Shown here one piece after another: positions 30,923 through 39,100 of a DNA stretch of 64,000 bases. The stretch covers positions 306,183 through 370,182 of the forward strand of contig NZ_JAGGPB010000034.1 of NCBI RefSeq assembly GCF_018614055.1. Reading direction: 5' to 3'. The translations under genes were made by a program, and so were the position numbers. A model generated the notes under the pieces. The model was not told the DNA's origin and ran no database searches. It saw nothing but the letters and a program-made list of their open reading frames with translations. The first letter of the stretch is position 1. Each line of letters begins with the position of its first letter. This DNA is from Streptomyces sp. ISL-98 (GTDB lineage: Bacteria; Actinomycetota; Actinomycetes; Streptomycetales; Streptomycetaceae).

Positions 30923-31752
30923 CAGGCGGGGCTCCCGTTCATGACGGGCTGCTCGATGGCCTCGCCGATGGCGGTGACGACGTCACCGAACGCGGTGGCG
31001 AGGATGTCGCCGGGGCGCTCGAGCTTGTAGCCGATGCGCAGCTGCGTGTCGACGATCCGGTGCCGCAGCCGGGCGGTGACCTTGTAGCCCTGTGACCCGT
31101 CGAACGGGACGAGGCCGACGATGAACGTCTCCGGGATGGTGAGCTGCCCCTTTTGCCCTGCCTTGGCGGTGACGGTCTCGACGTACTCGAACTGCCGCTG
31201 TCCGGTGGCCAGTCGCGTACCGGACTTGAAATCGACCTTGCTTGTGGCCTGGAAGGACTGGGCGATCTCGAGCATCTCGGCGGCCGCGGGCTCGAGGAGC
31301 TCGGGCAGGTGGTCCTCGAGGAACTCGGCGAACTGCTCCTGGCTGACGAGCTTGCCGTCCAGCTCCTTCCACTGCTTCCACGCGTCGGTGGTGCGCAGCG
31401 CGAGGGTGAGCCGGTGCCCGGACCAGCGCGCGGTGTCGGCCTGGTGGGCGTCGAGGACGGCGGTGATGGTGAGCCGCTCGGCGTCCGCGTACACCTCGGT
31501 GTCGCTGTCGGCGTGCTTGTCGAAGTAGGCGGCGAAGCTGGTGGCGTCGCGGACGGTGGTGGTGCCCTGCTTCCGCGGCGGGGTGCCGGTGTGCTCGGGG
31601 CCGGTGAGGTCGACCTTGTGGACGCCCTGCCGGGTGTGGAAGGCGTAGACCTTGCCGGGCTCCAGCTCGGCCGGGCGGGCGGCGAGGAGGGCGGTGTCGA
31701 CGATGGTCTGCGCTTCGCCGGGGGTGCTGGCGAGCTCGGTGGAGTAGGTCAT
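30922..31752 (-). CDS. DUF2303 protein (YfdQ family)
   Basis: This 276-residue protein follows the DUF2303 layout: an N-terminal ~60-residue part, TSFAAYFDKHADSDTEVYAD, then ITAVLDAHQADTARWSGHRLTLALRTTDAWKQWKELDGKLVSQ and FAEFLEDHLPELLEP (about residues 80-160). A beta-rich C-terminus follows (GQKGQLTIPETFIVGLVPFDG). The family is widespread in phage replication/recombination regions with no proven role. It lies in the coupled early operon between the helicase and the WhiB genes. Confidence 0.88.
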   Translation of the reverse strand: MTYSTELASTPGEAQTIVDTALLAARPAELEPGKVYAFHTRQGVHKVDLTGPEHTGTPPRKQGTTTVRDATSFAAYFDKHADSDTEVYADAERLTITAVLDAHQADTARWSGHRLTLALRTTDAWKQWKELDGKLVSQEQFAEFLEDHLPELLEPAAAEMLEIAQSFQATSKVDFKSGTRLATGQRQFEYVETVTAKAGQKGQLTIPETFIVGLVPFDGSQGYKVTARLRHRIVDTQLRIGYKLERPGDILATAFGDVVTAIGEAIEQPVMNGSPA

Positions 31753-31754
31753 GT

Positions 31755-32126
31755 TCAGGCGTCCTTGAAGGTGTTGGTGGTGGGTGCGGTACGGAAGTCG
31801 ATGGCCATCTGGCGCGGGTCCTCACGGACCGGGTTGCCGTCGTCGTCGAGGAAGTACAGGGACTTGACCGGGGTGGGCTTGGGGGCCTTGACGGTCGACT
31901 CGACGCCGATCGGGAGCGGGGCGGACTCGACGCCGTTGGCCGGGGGGTCGACGACGAGGGTGATGACGAGGGCCCCCTTCTTGCCGTGGGCGCGGACGGC
32001 TTCGAGGAGGTCGTGGAACTCGGTGGACAGGGCTTCGGCGGTGCGGCCGTTGAGGTGTCCGGCGATGAACGCGGCGAGGTCGGCGCGCTCGGTCTCGGTC
32101 TCGGTCTCGGTGTGCTGGATGGTCAT
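31755..32126 (-). CDS. Phage protein of unknown function
   Basis: This 123-residue protein starts MTIQHTETETETERADLAA at ATG 32126. It has a helical part (FIAGHLNGRTAEALSTEFHDLLEAV), a strand GALVITLVVDPPANG and a C-terminal KSLYFLDDDGNPVREDP region. It ends directly before the DUF2303 gene and may be its partner. Confidence 0.65.
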   Translation of the reverse strand: MTIQHTETETETERADLAAFIAGHLNGRTAEALSTEFHDLLEAVRAHGKKGALVITLVVDPPANGVESAPLPIGVESTVKAPKPTPVKSLYFLDDDGNPVREDPRQMAIDFRTAPTTNTFKDA

Positions 32127-32359
32127 GCGGCGTGTGCTCCTTGGTGGTTGGCGGTGCAGTTGGCGGGGTGGTCTGTGCGGATCCGGGCGACGAACTCCTG
32201 GACGGCTATGGGGCCCTTGACGGGGCCCTCGGTGGTGCGGCAGAGGAGGCACTCGTAGCGGGCGCGGGGTGGCTGGACCCATGTGCCGCCGTCCGCGCTG
32301 GTCTTGGTTCGCCGGCCGAGGTCGACGAACAGGGCGGCGGTGATCCGGAGGGCGGTCAC
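32123..32359 (-). CDS. Small phage protein
   Basis: This 78-residue protein starts at GTG 32359 (GTGA overlap). It has a CLLCRTTEGPVKGPIAVQEFVARI region and later ANCTANHQGAH, together a possible zinc site of the CxxC/CxxxH type. It is coupled to the WhiB gene upstream. Confidence 0.62.
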   Translation of the reverse strand: MTALRITAALFVDLGRRTKTSADGGTWVQPPRARYECLLCRTTEGPVKGPIAVQEFVARIRTDHPANCTANHQGAHAA

Positions 32360-32607
32360 GCGGCTGCCCTCCGCTGCTCGGTACGGCCCCGCTTGAGCTT
32401 CCTACGCTCGTTCTCGGACAGACCGCCCCATACGCCCTGCCTCTCGGGGGTCGTGAGCGCGTACTCCAGGCACTCGGTGCGGACCTCGCACGCCATGCAG
32501 ATCCGGCGGACGGGCGCGCTGATCACCCCGGTCTCCGGGTAGAACAGCTCGGGGTCGACCTGCGCGCACAGCGCGTCGGCCATCCACGGCGGCGGGGAGG
32601 CGATCAC
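32356..32607 (-). CDS. WhiB-like regulator
   Basis: This 83-residue protein starts at GTG 32607 overlapping the stop of a second WhiB-like gene. It has the four iron-sulfur Cys of Wbl proteins at 14, 37, 40 and 46 (DALCAQVDPELFYPE; CMACEVRTEC), the GVWGGLSENERR turn and a basic tail (RKLKRGRTEQRR) that would bind DNA. Wbl proteins carry a [4Fe-4S] cluster and act with the principal sigma factor. The phage copy may redirect host transcription or mimic host WhiB control. Confidence 0.92.
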   Translation of the reverse strand: MIASPPPWMADALCAQVDPELFYPETGVISAPVRRICMACEVRTECLEYALTTPERQGVWGGLSENERRKLKRGRTEQRRAAA

Positions 32608-32855
32608 CGGGCCACCGCCTTGGACTTGTCGTACTGGTAGCGGCGCTGGCTGCCGGTGAGGCCGCCGCGGATCCCGAACCTGTTTTCCTTGCTCGCCGGA
32701 CCTTCGGTGCGCATGGCCTCGTCGAGGCAGATCAGCTCGACGGAACACCCGGCACAGATCTGCTTGGCCGTCTCGATACCGAGCTTGTCTCCGGAGTTGG
32801 GAAACATGAGGTCCGGGTCCGGAATGCATGCGCCGTGCTGCTGCCAGTTCGTCAT
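32604..32855 (-). CDS. Divergent WhiB-like protein
   Basis: This 83-residue protein starts MTNWQQHGACIPDPDLMFP at ATG 32855. Cys at 10, 34, 37 and 43 (CAGCSVELIC) keep the Wbl cluster pattern. The turn reads FGIRGGLTGSQRR rather than G(I/V)WGG, an odd loss of the Trp that contacts sigma factor. It is immediately upstream of the other WhiB gene with a GTGA overlap, so the two are co-translated. Confidence 0.85.
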   Translation of the reverse strand: MTNWQQHGACIPDPDLMFPNSGDKLGIETAKQICAGCSVELICLDEAMRTEGPASKENRFGIRGGLTGSQRRYQYDKSKAVAR

Positions 32856-33478
32856 CGGGCTACCGCCACGGTGGCCGTCGGCCAGTGCACAGTGTCGAGA
32901 GCGCGGCGCTGCTGCTGCGGGAGGGTGAGCAGCGGGTAGCCGAGCCAGTCCAGGCCCATCGCGACGAACACGGCGGCGTCGGCGGCGTCGTACCGGCCGG
33001 TGCCCTCGCACCAGATGCCGAGCTGCTCAACGACGAAGCTGTGAACCATGCCCTTGGCGATCCGGGCACGCTTCTCGCGCGGCTGGTCCTGCGCCGGGTT
33101 TGCCTTCCCCGTCGCGTAGATCGTCCGCAGGTGCGGGTTCGCCACCCCGTACGGGATGCCGCGCCGGAACAGACCTTGCGTGATGAGCCACCACAGGCCG
33201 GCGCGCTCGTGGTGCCCCGCCTGCAACTGCTGTCCGTACGCCGGTCCTTCGATGACGACGAGGTCGGCGGCCTTGGTGCGGTCGGTGATCTCGTCGAGGA
33301 GCCAGCCGAGGCGGGCGTGGCCGGTCTGCTTCTTGGGGCGGATGGCGTCGGCCCAGTCGGCTCCGGCGATGCCGCAGGAGGTGAGGGACGGGTCGAGGCC
33401 GATGACGAGGGGGCGGGGCCCCGCCGCTGGCCGGGTGGCCGGGGCGGGGTCCTGCTCGAAAAGGGTCGGGGTGCTCAT
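32852..33478 (-). CDS. RuvC-like Holliday junction resolvase
   Basis: This 208-residue protein starts at ATG 33478. It shows the four acidic residues of an RNase H-fold resolvase: Asp29 in VIGLDPSLTSCGIA, Glu77 in LVVIEGPAYG, and Asp164 and Asp167 in RYDAADAAVFVAMG. The KRARIAKGMVH basic helix precedes the last motif. It probably resolves recombination or replication branches before packaging. It is coupled to the methyltransferase gene upstream. Confidence 0.88.
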   Translation of the reverse strand: MSTPTLFEQDPAPATRPAAGPRPLVIGLDPSLTSCGIAGADWADAIRPKKQTGHARLGWLLDEITDRTKAADLVVIEGPAYGQQLQAGHHERAGLWWLITQGLFRRGIPYGVANPHLRTIYATGKANPAQDQPREKRARIAKGMVHSFVVEQLGIWCEGTGRYDAADAAVFVAMGLDWLGYPLLTLPQQQRRALDTVHWPTATVAVAR

Positions 33479-34986
33479 GCCAGCACCGCCTTGACGCGTC
33501 CACCGAGCCACTGCGCGACGTTGCACGACACGGCGTTTCCGGCCTGCATGGTCTGCTCGCCCTTGTTGCCGAGGACGATGTACTCCTCCGGGAACCGCTG
33601 CGCGAGGAGCTGCTCCCGCGGCTGGATCATCCGGTAGTGACAGTCCTCCAGCGCAGGCGCCGGACCGAGGAGCCCCGCCGAGTCGACCGTGCCGAGCGTG
33701 TGCAGCGGTTCTCCGACCGACTTGGTGGCGGCGTTTCGGTACGGGACGACGAGCCAGTGGTGGCGCCCCTGCCCGGTCACCGTGTCGACGGGCTCAGACA
33801 CCGGGCGGGCAGTGGAGTTGCGGCGCAGGGTGACGATGAACGAGTCGTCGGCCGGCGGCGGGACGGCGAGCGCATGGCCGTCGCGGGCCGTGACGGTCCC
33901 GAACGGCTCGGCGATGCTGCGCACCATGTCGACTGGGCGGGCGTTGCCGCCGTAGTTCTTGACGTAGAACGCGCCGTCTGGCACGAGGATCGCGTCACCG
34001 ATCTTCGCAGTGCGGGCCGGGAGCGGCGCGGCGTCCGCCGGGAAGGAACGCCCGTCGTGGCCGCCGTGGTTGACGGTGACCACCATGCGCCGGTCGCCGA
34101 GGAGTTCGAGGCCCTTGCGGATCCGGGTCACGGTGTTCGCGGCGAGCGGGGGCAGCTTGTGCTGCGGGCGGTCGCCGATCAGTACGCCGAGGTTCGTCCA
34201 GTCGATGATGGACGCGGCTGGGCGGACGTACGGTTCGACGATCGCGTGGCGGCAGCGGGGCCCGTTGGGGCAGCGGTAGACGTACTGCTGCCCGTACTTG
34301 CCGAGCTTGCGGGCGCCCGGCTTCTTCCACGACTGGACTGCGGCCACGTTCTCCTCGCACACCGTGCACCAGGCGCGGGGGCGGGGCTCGACGTCCGGGA
34401 GCGGGATGTCCTGGCGGGTGAGGACGATGTAGATGCGGTCACGCCACTGCGGTGCCGGGGCGTTGGTGTCGTCGCCCGCGTGCGCTGAGGACAGGGACAC
34501 GAACTGGTGGCGGTAGCCGAGGGTGCGCATCCCGGCGAGCCAGATGTCGAACAGCTCCCAGTCCGCTGCTTCCATCACGTTCTCGACGAGGACGGCCTTG
34601 TAGCGGTGGACTTCGGCGGCGCGGATGACGTCCCAGAAGGTGGCCCGGGTGCGGTCGAACGCGCCGGTGGGTACGTGTCCGTACTCTTCGAGGGCGACTT
34701 GGCCGTGCCCGGCGTCGGTCTTGCGGTTCTTGCGCCTGCGTCCGCCTGCGGGGCTCAGCTCTGTGCAGATCGGGGAGGCCCAGAGCACGTCGGTGCTGGG
34801 CAGGCGGCGCATGTCGTAGTTGTTGACGTCCGCGCAGAGGTGGTCGGCGTCGCGGTGGTTCGCGGCGTGGGTCTCGATCGCGCGGGCCCAGTGGTTCGCG
34901 GCGAGGGTCAGCTCGTAGCCGGCGGCGACGAGCCCGGTGGAGGAGCCTCCAGCGCCGCAGAAGATGTCGGTGAACGTGAGGGTCAT
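33475..34986 (-). CDS. C5-cytosine DNA methyltransferase with zinc insert
   Basis: This 503-residue protein starts MTLTFTDIFCGAGGSSTG at ATG 34986 (motif I). Motif IV reads SPICTELSPAG with Cys74 as nucleophile in place of the usual PPC. Motif VI ENV lies at 135-137 and motif VIII PQWRDRIYIV near 179. A four-Cys insertion (C207, C210, C239, C245) follows. The target-recognition part holds several P-x-x-T-V-T type repeats (PFGTVTARDGH, PVDTVTGQGRH, PLHTLGTV). Motif X is MQAGNAVSCNVAQWL. It probably protects phage DNA from host restriction. Confidence 0.9.
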   Translation of the reverse strand: MTLTFTDIFCGAGGSSTGLVAAGYELTLAANHWARAIETHAANHRDADHLCADVNNYDMRRLPSTDVLWASPICTELSPAGGRRRKNRKTDAGHGQVALEEYGHVPTGAFDRTRATFWDVIRAAEVHRYKAVLVENVMEAADWELFDIWLAGMRTLGYRHQFVSLSSAHAGDDTNAPAPQWRDRIYIVLTRQDIPLPDVEPRPRAWCTVCEENVAAVQSWKKPGARKLGKYGQQYVYRCPNGPRCRHAIVEPYVRPAASIIDWTNLGVLIGDRPQHKLPPLAANTVTRIRKGLELLGDRRMVVTVNHGGHDGRSFPADAAPLPARTAKIGDAILVPDGAFYVKNYGGNARPVDMVRSIAEPFGTVTARDGHALAVPPPADDSFIVTLRRNSTARPVSEPVDTVTGQGRHHWLVVPYRNAATKSVGEPLHTLGTVDSAGLLGPAPALEDCHYRMIQPREQLLAQRFPEEYIVLGNKGEQTMQAGNAVSCNVAQWLGGRVKAVLA

Positions 34987-35195
34987 TGGGTACCTGCCGG
35001 GGTGGTGGTGCCGCAGCTGGTGCACGTCCAGGCGCCGTCGGGCTCCGGGGTGTGCGGGCGGGTGAGGTGGGCGCAGGTGGTGGTGTCGCACCTCAGCCAG
35101 CGGGTGCCGGGCTGCGGGTCGACGAACGCGGCCGGGGCCGGGGTGGCGCGGTGGCGGCCGCGGGGCCGGATCACGGAGGGAATGTGGAGCTTCAC
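34983..35195 (-). CDS. 70-residue zinc-ribbon protein
   Basis: It starts at GTG 35195 (GTGA overlap). The basic N-terminus (PSVIRPRGRHRATP) is followed by CDTTTCAHLTRPH and CTSCGTTTP, a classical zinc ribbon. It sits right before the methyltransferase and may assist it, which is inference. Confidence 0.65.
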   Translation of the reverse strand: MKLHIPSVIRPRGRHRATPAPAAFVDPQPGTRWLRCDTTTCAHLTRPHTPEPDGAWTCTSCGTTTPAGTQ

Positions 35196-35512
35196 GGCTG
35201 CACCTCGCGCGGCTTGTCCGTACGACGGTCCTGCCTGTGGGCCCCTGCGGCGATCTGCGGGTTGTCCAGGCCGAGGAGGTTGTCGAGCTGGCCCTCCAGG
35301 GAGCGGATCCGCCGGTCTCGTGCGTGGATGGCGTCGAGGTAGCGGGCGCAGGCACGGAGAGCGCGCTCTCGGCGCTGGTCGACGCGCACGACGGTGCCGA
35401 CAGCGTTCCCCTGGAGCACTCCAGCGAGGGTGATCGCGTTGCTGCGCTGGCCGGTCCGTACTTCGAGGAGCTGACGGAGGCGGGCGATCTCGCGCCCCTT
35501 GGAACCGAACAT
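35192..35512 (-). CDS. Coiled-coil phage protein
   Basis: This 106-residue protein starts MFGSKGREIARLRQLLEVRTG at ATG 35512 and is helical and basic throughout (RRERALRACARYLDAIHARDRRIRSLEGQLDNLLG), likely a coiled coil. It overlaps neighbours by four bases on both sides. Function is unknown. Confidence 0.65.
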   Translation of the reverse strand: MFGSKGREIARLRQLLEVRTGQRSNAITLAGVLQGNAVGTVVRVDQRRERALRACARYLDAIHARDRRIRSLEGQLDNLLGLDNPQIAAGAHRQDRRTDKPREVQP

Positions 35513-36237
35513 CAGGCTTCTCCTCGCTGGTGTGGGATGAGGGGCCATTCCGTGCGTACGCCGTCGGCCCACGACTCCTTGCCGGGTGTCCGGGCGAAGT
35601 GGTCCCGCAGTGACTCGCCCTGCTCGCGAGCCCAAGCGATCTGCTGGGCGTGCAGCTGCTCCAGCGGCAGGGCGGCCAACTCCGGCCGGGTCGCGCCGAT
35701 CCGCCACGCGACTCGGCAGGCGGCGACTGCGTCGGCGTCGGCCGAGTGCGCGCCGTCGAGACGAACCCCGTAGTGCTGGCACAGAGCGGTGAGCGTGCGG
35801 GACCCGCGGCGGCGGCTGACGTGCTTGTCCAAGACGCGGGGGTCGATGACGCGCAGGTCGGTGCCGACCGCATCGACGAGCGGGGTGACACCGTGTCGGC
35901 GGGCCTCGCGGTCGAGGAGCGTCAGGTCGTACGACGCGTTCATCACGACGACCGGGACCCCGGACAGCACAACCTGCGTGAGCGCGGCGATCAACTCGGT
36001 GACGACCTCCGCCGCCGGCCTGCCCTCGGCGCGGGCCCGCTCGGTCGTGATGCCGTGGACCTTCGCGGCGCCCTCGGGAATCTCCATCCCGCCGACGTCA
36101 GACAGCCAGGAAGCCGATTGAGCGGGGCTGCCGCCGCCGCACTGCACGACGCACGCCGTAACGATGCGGTCGTTCTCGACGTCGACTCCCGAAGTCTCCA
36201 GGTCAAAGCCACAGAGGCGGCCTTCGTGCCAGGTCAT
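35512..36237 (-). CDS. DnaQ-like 3'-5' exonuclease
   Basis: This 241-residue protein starts MTWHEGRLCGFDLETSGVD at ATG 36237. FDLETSG is the ExoI motif (Asp, Glu). VVVMNASYDLTLLDREA is ExoII with its Asp, and HSADADAVAACRVA is ExoIII of the DEDDh type (His, then Asp). It degrades single strands or proofreads during phage replication/recombination. It is encoded just after the HNH gene and before the coiled-coil gene. Confidence 0.92.
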   Translation of the reverse strand: MTWHEGRLCGFDLETSGVDVENDRIVTACVVQCGGGSPAQSASWLSDVGGMEIPEGAAKVHGITTERARAEGRPAAEVVTELIAALTQVVLSGVPVVVMNASYDLTLLDREARRHGVTPLVDAVGTDLRVIDPRVLDKHVSRRRGSRTLTALCQHYGVRLDGAHSADADAVAACRVAWRIGATRPELAALPLEQLHAQQIAWAREQGESLRDHFARTPGKESWADGVRTEWPLIPHQRGEA

Positions 36238-36836
36238 GCGATTCCCCCCTTGGCCGTGCGGCGGCCGCGTTCGTTCTCCCTGTGGCAGGCGCGGCAGTAG
36301 CGGCGTCCGCGGTAGAGCCGGGTGTTCTCCGGCGTGTAGTCGTGGCCGTTGCGGCAGCGGCGGCGCAGTAGCCGCGGGCGCCGGTTGTTGGCCTGCTCCT
36401 TGGGCGTGGCCCACCGGCAGTTGCCTGGCTCGTAGTTGCCGTTGGTGTCGATCCGGTCGATGGAGTGCGCAGGTGTGGGACGCGGCCCCATGTCGGCGTA
36501 GAAGCTGACGAAGTCGAGCCAGCGTTCGCAGACGGAGATGCCACGGCCGCCGTAGTCGGGCCAGTCCTTACCGTTGGGGTCCCCACATCGATCGCGCATG
36601 TGGTGCCAGACGCGGTACTCCGGCGTCTTACTCAGGCCGTGGGTGCTGTTCCTGACGCTCGCCACTTCCCGGCGGAGGCAGCCGCAGGATTGGGTGCGCC
36701 CCCACTCTCCGAAGAGGACCGAGTGCGCTTGGCCGCAGTCGCAGCGGCACTGCACGCGACGCTCACCCGGCTGCCGTTCGACCGTGACGGTGAGCCTGCC
36801 GTGGCGCTCACCGGCGGGGATGATGCGAGGCATCAT
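36234..36836 (-). CDS. HNH endonuclease inserted in the recombination operon
   Basis: It starts at ATG 36836 (or 36833), overlapping the RecT-like stop. The 200-residue protein has an N-terminal part with CRCDCGQAHSVLFGEWGRTQSCGCLRRE, the AP2/HNH-homing-type segment WHHMRDRCGDPNGKDWPDYGGRGI, VCERWLDFVSFYADMG and the core SIDRIDTNGNYEPGNCRWATPKEQANNRR. A zinc-like CRNGHDYTPENT end follows. The pattern is that of a free-standing homing endonuclease. Confidence 0.88.
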   Translation of the reverse strand: MMPRIIPAGERHGRLTVTVERQPGERRVQCRCDCGQAHSVLFGEWGRTQSCGCLRREVASVRNSTHGLSKTPEYRVWHHMRDRCGDPNGKDWPDYGGRGISVCERWLDFVSFYADMGPRPTPAHSIDRIDTNGNYEPGNCRWATPKEQANNRRPRLLRRRCRNGHDYTPENTRLYRGRRYCRACHRENERGRRTAKGGIA

Positions 36837-37711
36837 GCGCGGGCCCCCGATCCGGGCTGCGCGGCGGTCGGCCACTCCGTCGAACTGTCGGCCGAAGGCG
36901 CAGCCGTCGCGGCCTGCTGCTGGATCTCATCGACCGTGACCCGAGGCAGCGGGAACTCCTCGTCGGCCGTGACCTCGCCCCGCTGGATCGACTGGAAGGC
37001 GACGAGGAGTTGCGCCACGTCGTGCTCGGTCCACTTGCCCGACGGGCGCCCTAGCTTCGTTTCGATGCGGTCCTGCGTCACGCCGATGCCCTCGAACGCG
37101 CGGATGGCGTCGGCGATGCGCTGCGGCAGGGGCTTGCCTCCGCCGTCGGAGAGGGTCTTCGTGCAGATCTGCTTGGCCTCTTCGACGAACCAGGGCGGCA
37201 GGATCGCGAAGATCGCCTCACGGACGCGGCGGGCACCGTTGTTGGCGTTGTTCTCGTAGATGTCCCGCATGTCGGTGAGCTGCTTGGGGCCGCCCTTTTG
37301 GTCCCTCTTGTGGGGGACGATGAACGTCGAGCTGTTGCGGGAGTTCTTCTCGACGTCCCAGGCGAATGCCTGCATCTCGGACTGGCCGAACTCGTCGTCG
37401 CGGCGCATCTCGACGAGGCCGTACTGGATGTTGCCCCAGCAGCGGGCCAGCTCGCGGGCGAGGTGGACGGAGGGGCCGGTGATGTTTCCGGAGCCGCGGC
37501 TGTACCGGAAGAACGCGCGCTCGGCGAGGAACATTTGCTGGCAGGACTGGCGCATCTCGGCGATGGCGTTGTTGATGTCTCGCGGGCACTGCTGGGCGAC
37601 GATGATTGCGGCCTGGACCTCGGCGACGGCGCGGGACTGCTCGACCGCGGTTCCCTGCCCGACCCGAGCGGGGGCGGCGGCTGGGGTCATGCGCTCTGCG
37701 GGGTAGTTCAC
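36833..37711 (-). CDS. RecT-like single-strand annealing protein (probable)
   Basis: This 292-residue protein starts at GTG 37711 overlapping the nuclease stop (GTGA). Sequence FLAERAFFRYSRGSGNITGPSVHLARELARCWGNIQYG and FAWDVEKNSRNSSTFIVPHKRD resembles a family seen with phage exonucleases. The C-terminal tail is disordered and acidic, as in single-strand binding partners. Pairing with a RecE/Cas4-like nuclease supports an annealing role; I see no diagnostic motif, so RecT is an inference. Confidence 0.62.
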   Translation of the reverse strand: MNYPAERMTPAAAPARVGQGTAVEQSRAVAEVQAAIIVAQQCPRDINNAIAEMRQSCQQMFLAERAFFRYSRGSGNITGPSVHLARELARCWGNIQYGLVEMRRDDEFGQSEMQAFAWDVEKNSRNSSTFIVPHKRDQKGGPKQLTDMRDIYENNANNGARRVREAIFAILPPWFVEEAKQICTKTLSDGGGKPLPQRIADAIRAFEGIGVTQDRIETKLGRPSGKWTEHDVAQLLVAFQSIQRGEVTADEEFPLPRVTVDEIQQQAATAAPSADSSTEWPTAAQPGSGARA

Positions 37712-38583
37712 AGGTACTCCTCGGTGTCACGGATCTCGGCCCACGGGGGCAGGGAGAGGTAGGCGATCTCGTCGCTGTAGCCAGGCCACTGGCCGGTAGC
37801 CGTGCACTCGGCGAAGATCTCCAGGGCCCGGCGGTTACGGGCCGCGCCGATCCGGCGGGCAGCGGCGTCCATCTCGACGACCGTCACCACGTACGGGGCG
37901 GTCTTCTCCTGGCAGACGAAGACGAACGCCGCGTCGTCGCCCGCTAGGTCCAGCGCTCGGGCGCCGGCGCGGTACCAGTCGTCCTGCTGGTGGTAGCCGA
38001 ACTCGTCGACAGCGCGCGCGAGGGCGGCCGGTTCGGCAGATCGGCACGTCTTGTAGTCGGGGATGATCAGTCGTCCGCTGCGGGCGTCGGGCAGCCAGTC
38101 GAACCGGGCTCGGCGCATCACGCCGGTGGGCTGGTCGCGCCAGAACAGGGACTGCTCCGGGCGCCCGCGCGCCGGGTCAAACAGGACGGAGGCGACGGCG
38201 TGGCGGCGCAGCGCGTCGGCCATCGCGTGCACCTGCTCGTACTCGGCGGGCTTCAGGGGGATGCCGCCCTCGGAGCGCACCTCGGCGACGTCCGCCTTGA
38301 CGGCGTTGGTCGTCCACTTGTCGGCGTCGATCCGTACGAGGTCGGGCCCTTCGCCGAGGACGAGTTTGTGCGCGGCGGAGCCGAGATCGAACGTCTTCTT
38401 CGGCTCCTGGGGGGTGTCCTGCGCGTGCCGGAAGAGGGCGGGGCAGGATGGCGGGAGGAGTCGGCGGGCGCCGCTGGAGGAGAGCGACCCTCGGTCGGCG
38501 TGGTACTCCTCGTTGGTCATCTGGTAGATGCCGGGCTCGGTGATGGGCTCGGCCGCGGTCTGAGGCTGCACGGCGGTGGCCAT
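37708..38583 (-). CDS. PD-(D/E)XK exonuclease, RecE/Cas4-like
   Basis: This 291-residue protein starts at ATG 38583. The N-terminal part has YQMTNEEYHADRGSLSSSGARRLL, a standard opening of RecE-like PD-(D/E)XK nucleases (DUF3799 type), then FDLGSAAHKLVLG with the conserved His. The catalytic core reads RARFDWLPDARSGRLIIPDYKTC (D...DYK) and FGYHQQDDWY gives the motif with Gln and Tyr. It likely resects DNA ends for the downstream annealing protein. Confidence 0.88.
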   Translation of the reverse strand: MATAVQPQTAAEPITEPGIYQMTNEEYHADRGSLSSSGARRLLPPSCPALFRHAQDTPQEPKKTFDLGSAAHKLVLGEGPDLVRIDADKWTTNAVKADVAEVRSEGGIPLKPAEYEQVHAMADALRRHAVASVLFDPARGRPEQSLFWRDQPTGVMRRARFDWLPDARSGRLIIPDYKTCRSAEPAALARAVDEFGYHQQDDWYRAGARALDLAGDDAAFVFVCQEKTAPYVVTVVEMDAAARRIGAARNRRALEIFAECTATGQWPGYSDEIAYLSLPPWAEIRDTEEYL

Positions 38584-38867
38584 CAGGCGTTGCCTCCGGT
38601 CTTGCGGCAGGTGTAGAAGCGGCGTGGTGTCCCGTCGCCGTGCCGGGTGAGGTGGCCTGCGGCCTCAAGGCGCGCGAAGTGGCGGCGGATGGTGGCGCGG
38701 TAGGTGTGCTTGCGCAGCAGGCGCCGGTACACGGGCTTGGCTCGTCCGACGGTCCACTCGCCGCGATCGCGCTTGATGACGGCCAGCAGGTGCGCCATGG
38801 CGTCGATTCGCCGGGGGCGCCGCCCGGCGGCCGGGGCCGAAGCCCCGACCATCGGTGTCGTCGTCAT
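38583..38867 (-). CDS. Winged-helix-like phage protein
   Basis: This 94-residue protein starts MTTTPMVGASAPAAG at ATG 38867. After a flexible start it has MAHLLAVIKRDRGEWTVGRAKPVYRRLLRKHTYRATIRRHFARLEAAGHLTRHG, a helix-turn-helix with a wing. A TCRKTGGNA end follows. It may regulate early genes or bind DNA near replication forks. Confidence 0.68.
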   Translation of the reverse strand: MTTTPMVGASAPAAGRRPRRIDAMAHLLAVIKRDRGEWTVGRAKPVYRRLLRKHTYRATIRRHFARLEAAGHLTRHGDGTPRRFYTCRKTGGNA

Positions 38868-39100
38868 CAGGCGTCGCCCCCGTCGGCAGCGGGTGTTCCG
38901 AATGGCTGGCCGACGTCGAAGCGCGGGCCGCCAGCGGAGTCGTATGCGTCCTTGTAGGCGGCTTCGTTGGCGGCCTGGCTGGCGGCCAGCCGGCCCTCCA
39001 GGGCCGCCACGTGGGCCCGAAGCTTGCGGAGTTCGGCGAGGGCGTGGATTTCCCTCGGGCTTGGGGTGCTGGTGGTCATCAGGAATCCGAATCGGGCCAT
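38867..39100 (-). CDS. 77-residue phage protein, coiled coil
   Basis: It starts at ATG 39100 overlapping the upstream stop (a second ATG at 39079 is possible). A helical core (PREIHALAELRKLRAHVAALEGRLAAS) suggests dimerisation. It ends with a flexible Gly/Asp tail. Function is unknown. Confidence 0.6.
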   Translation of the reverse strand: MARFGFLMTTSTPSPREIHALAELRKLRAHVAALEGRLAASQAANEAAYKDAYDSAGGPRFDVGQPFGTPAADGGDA

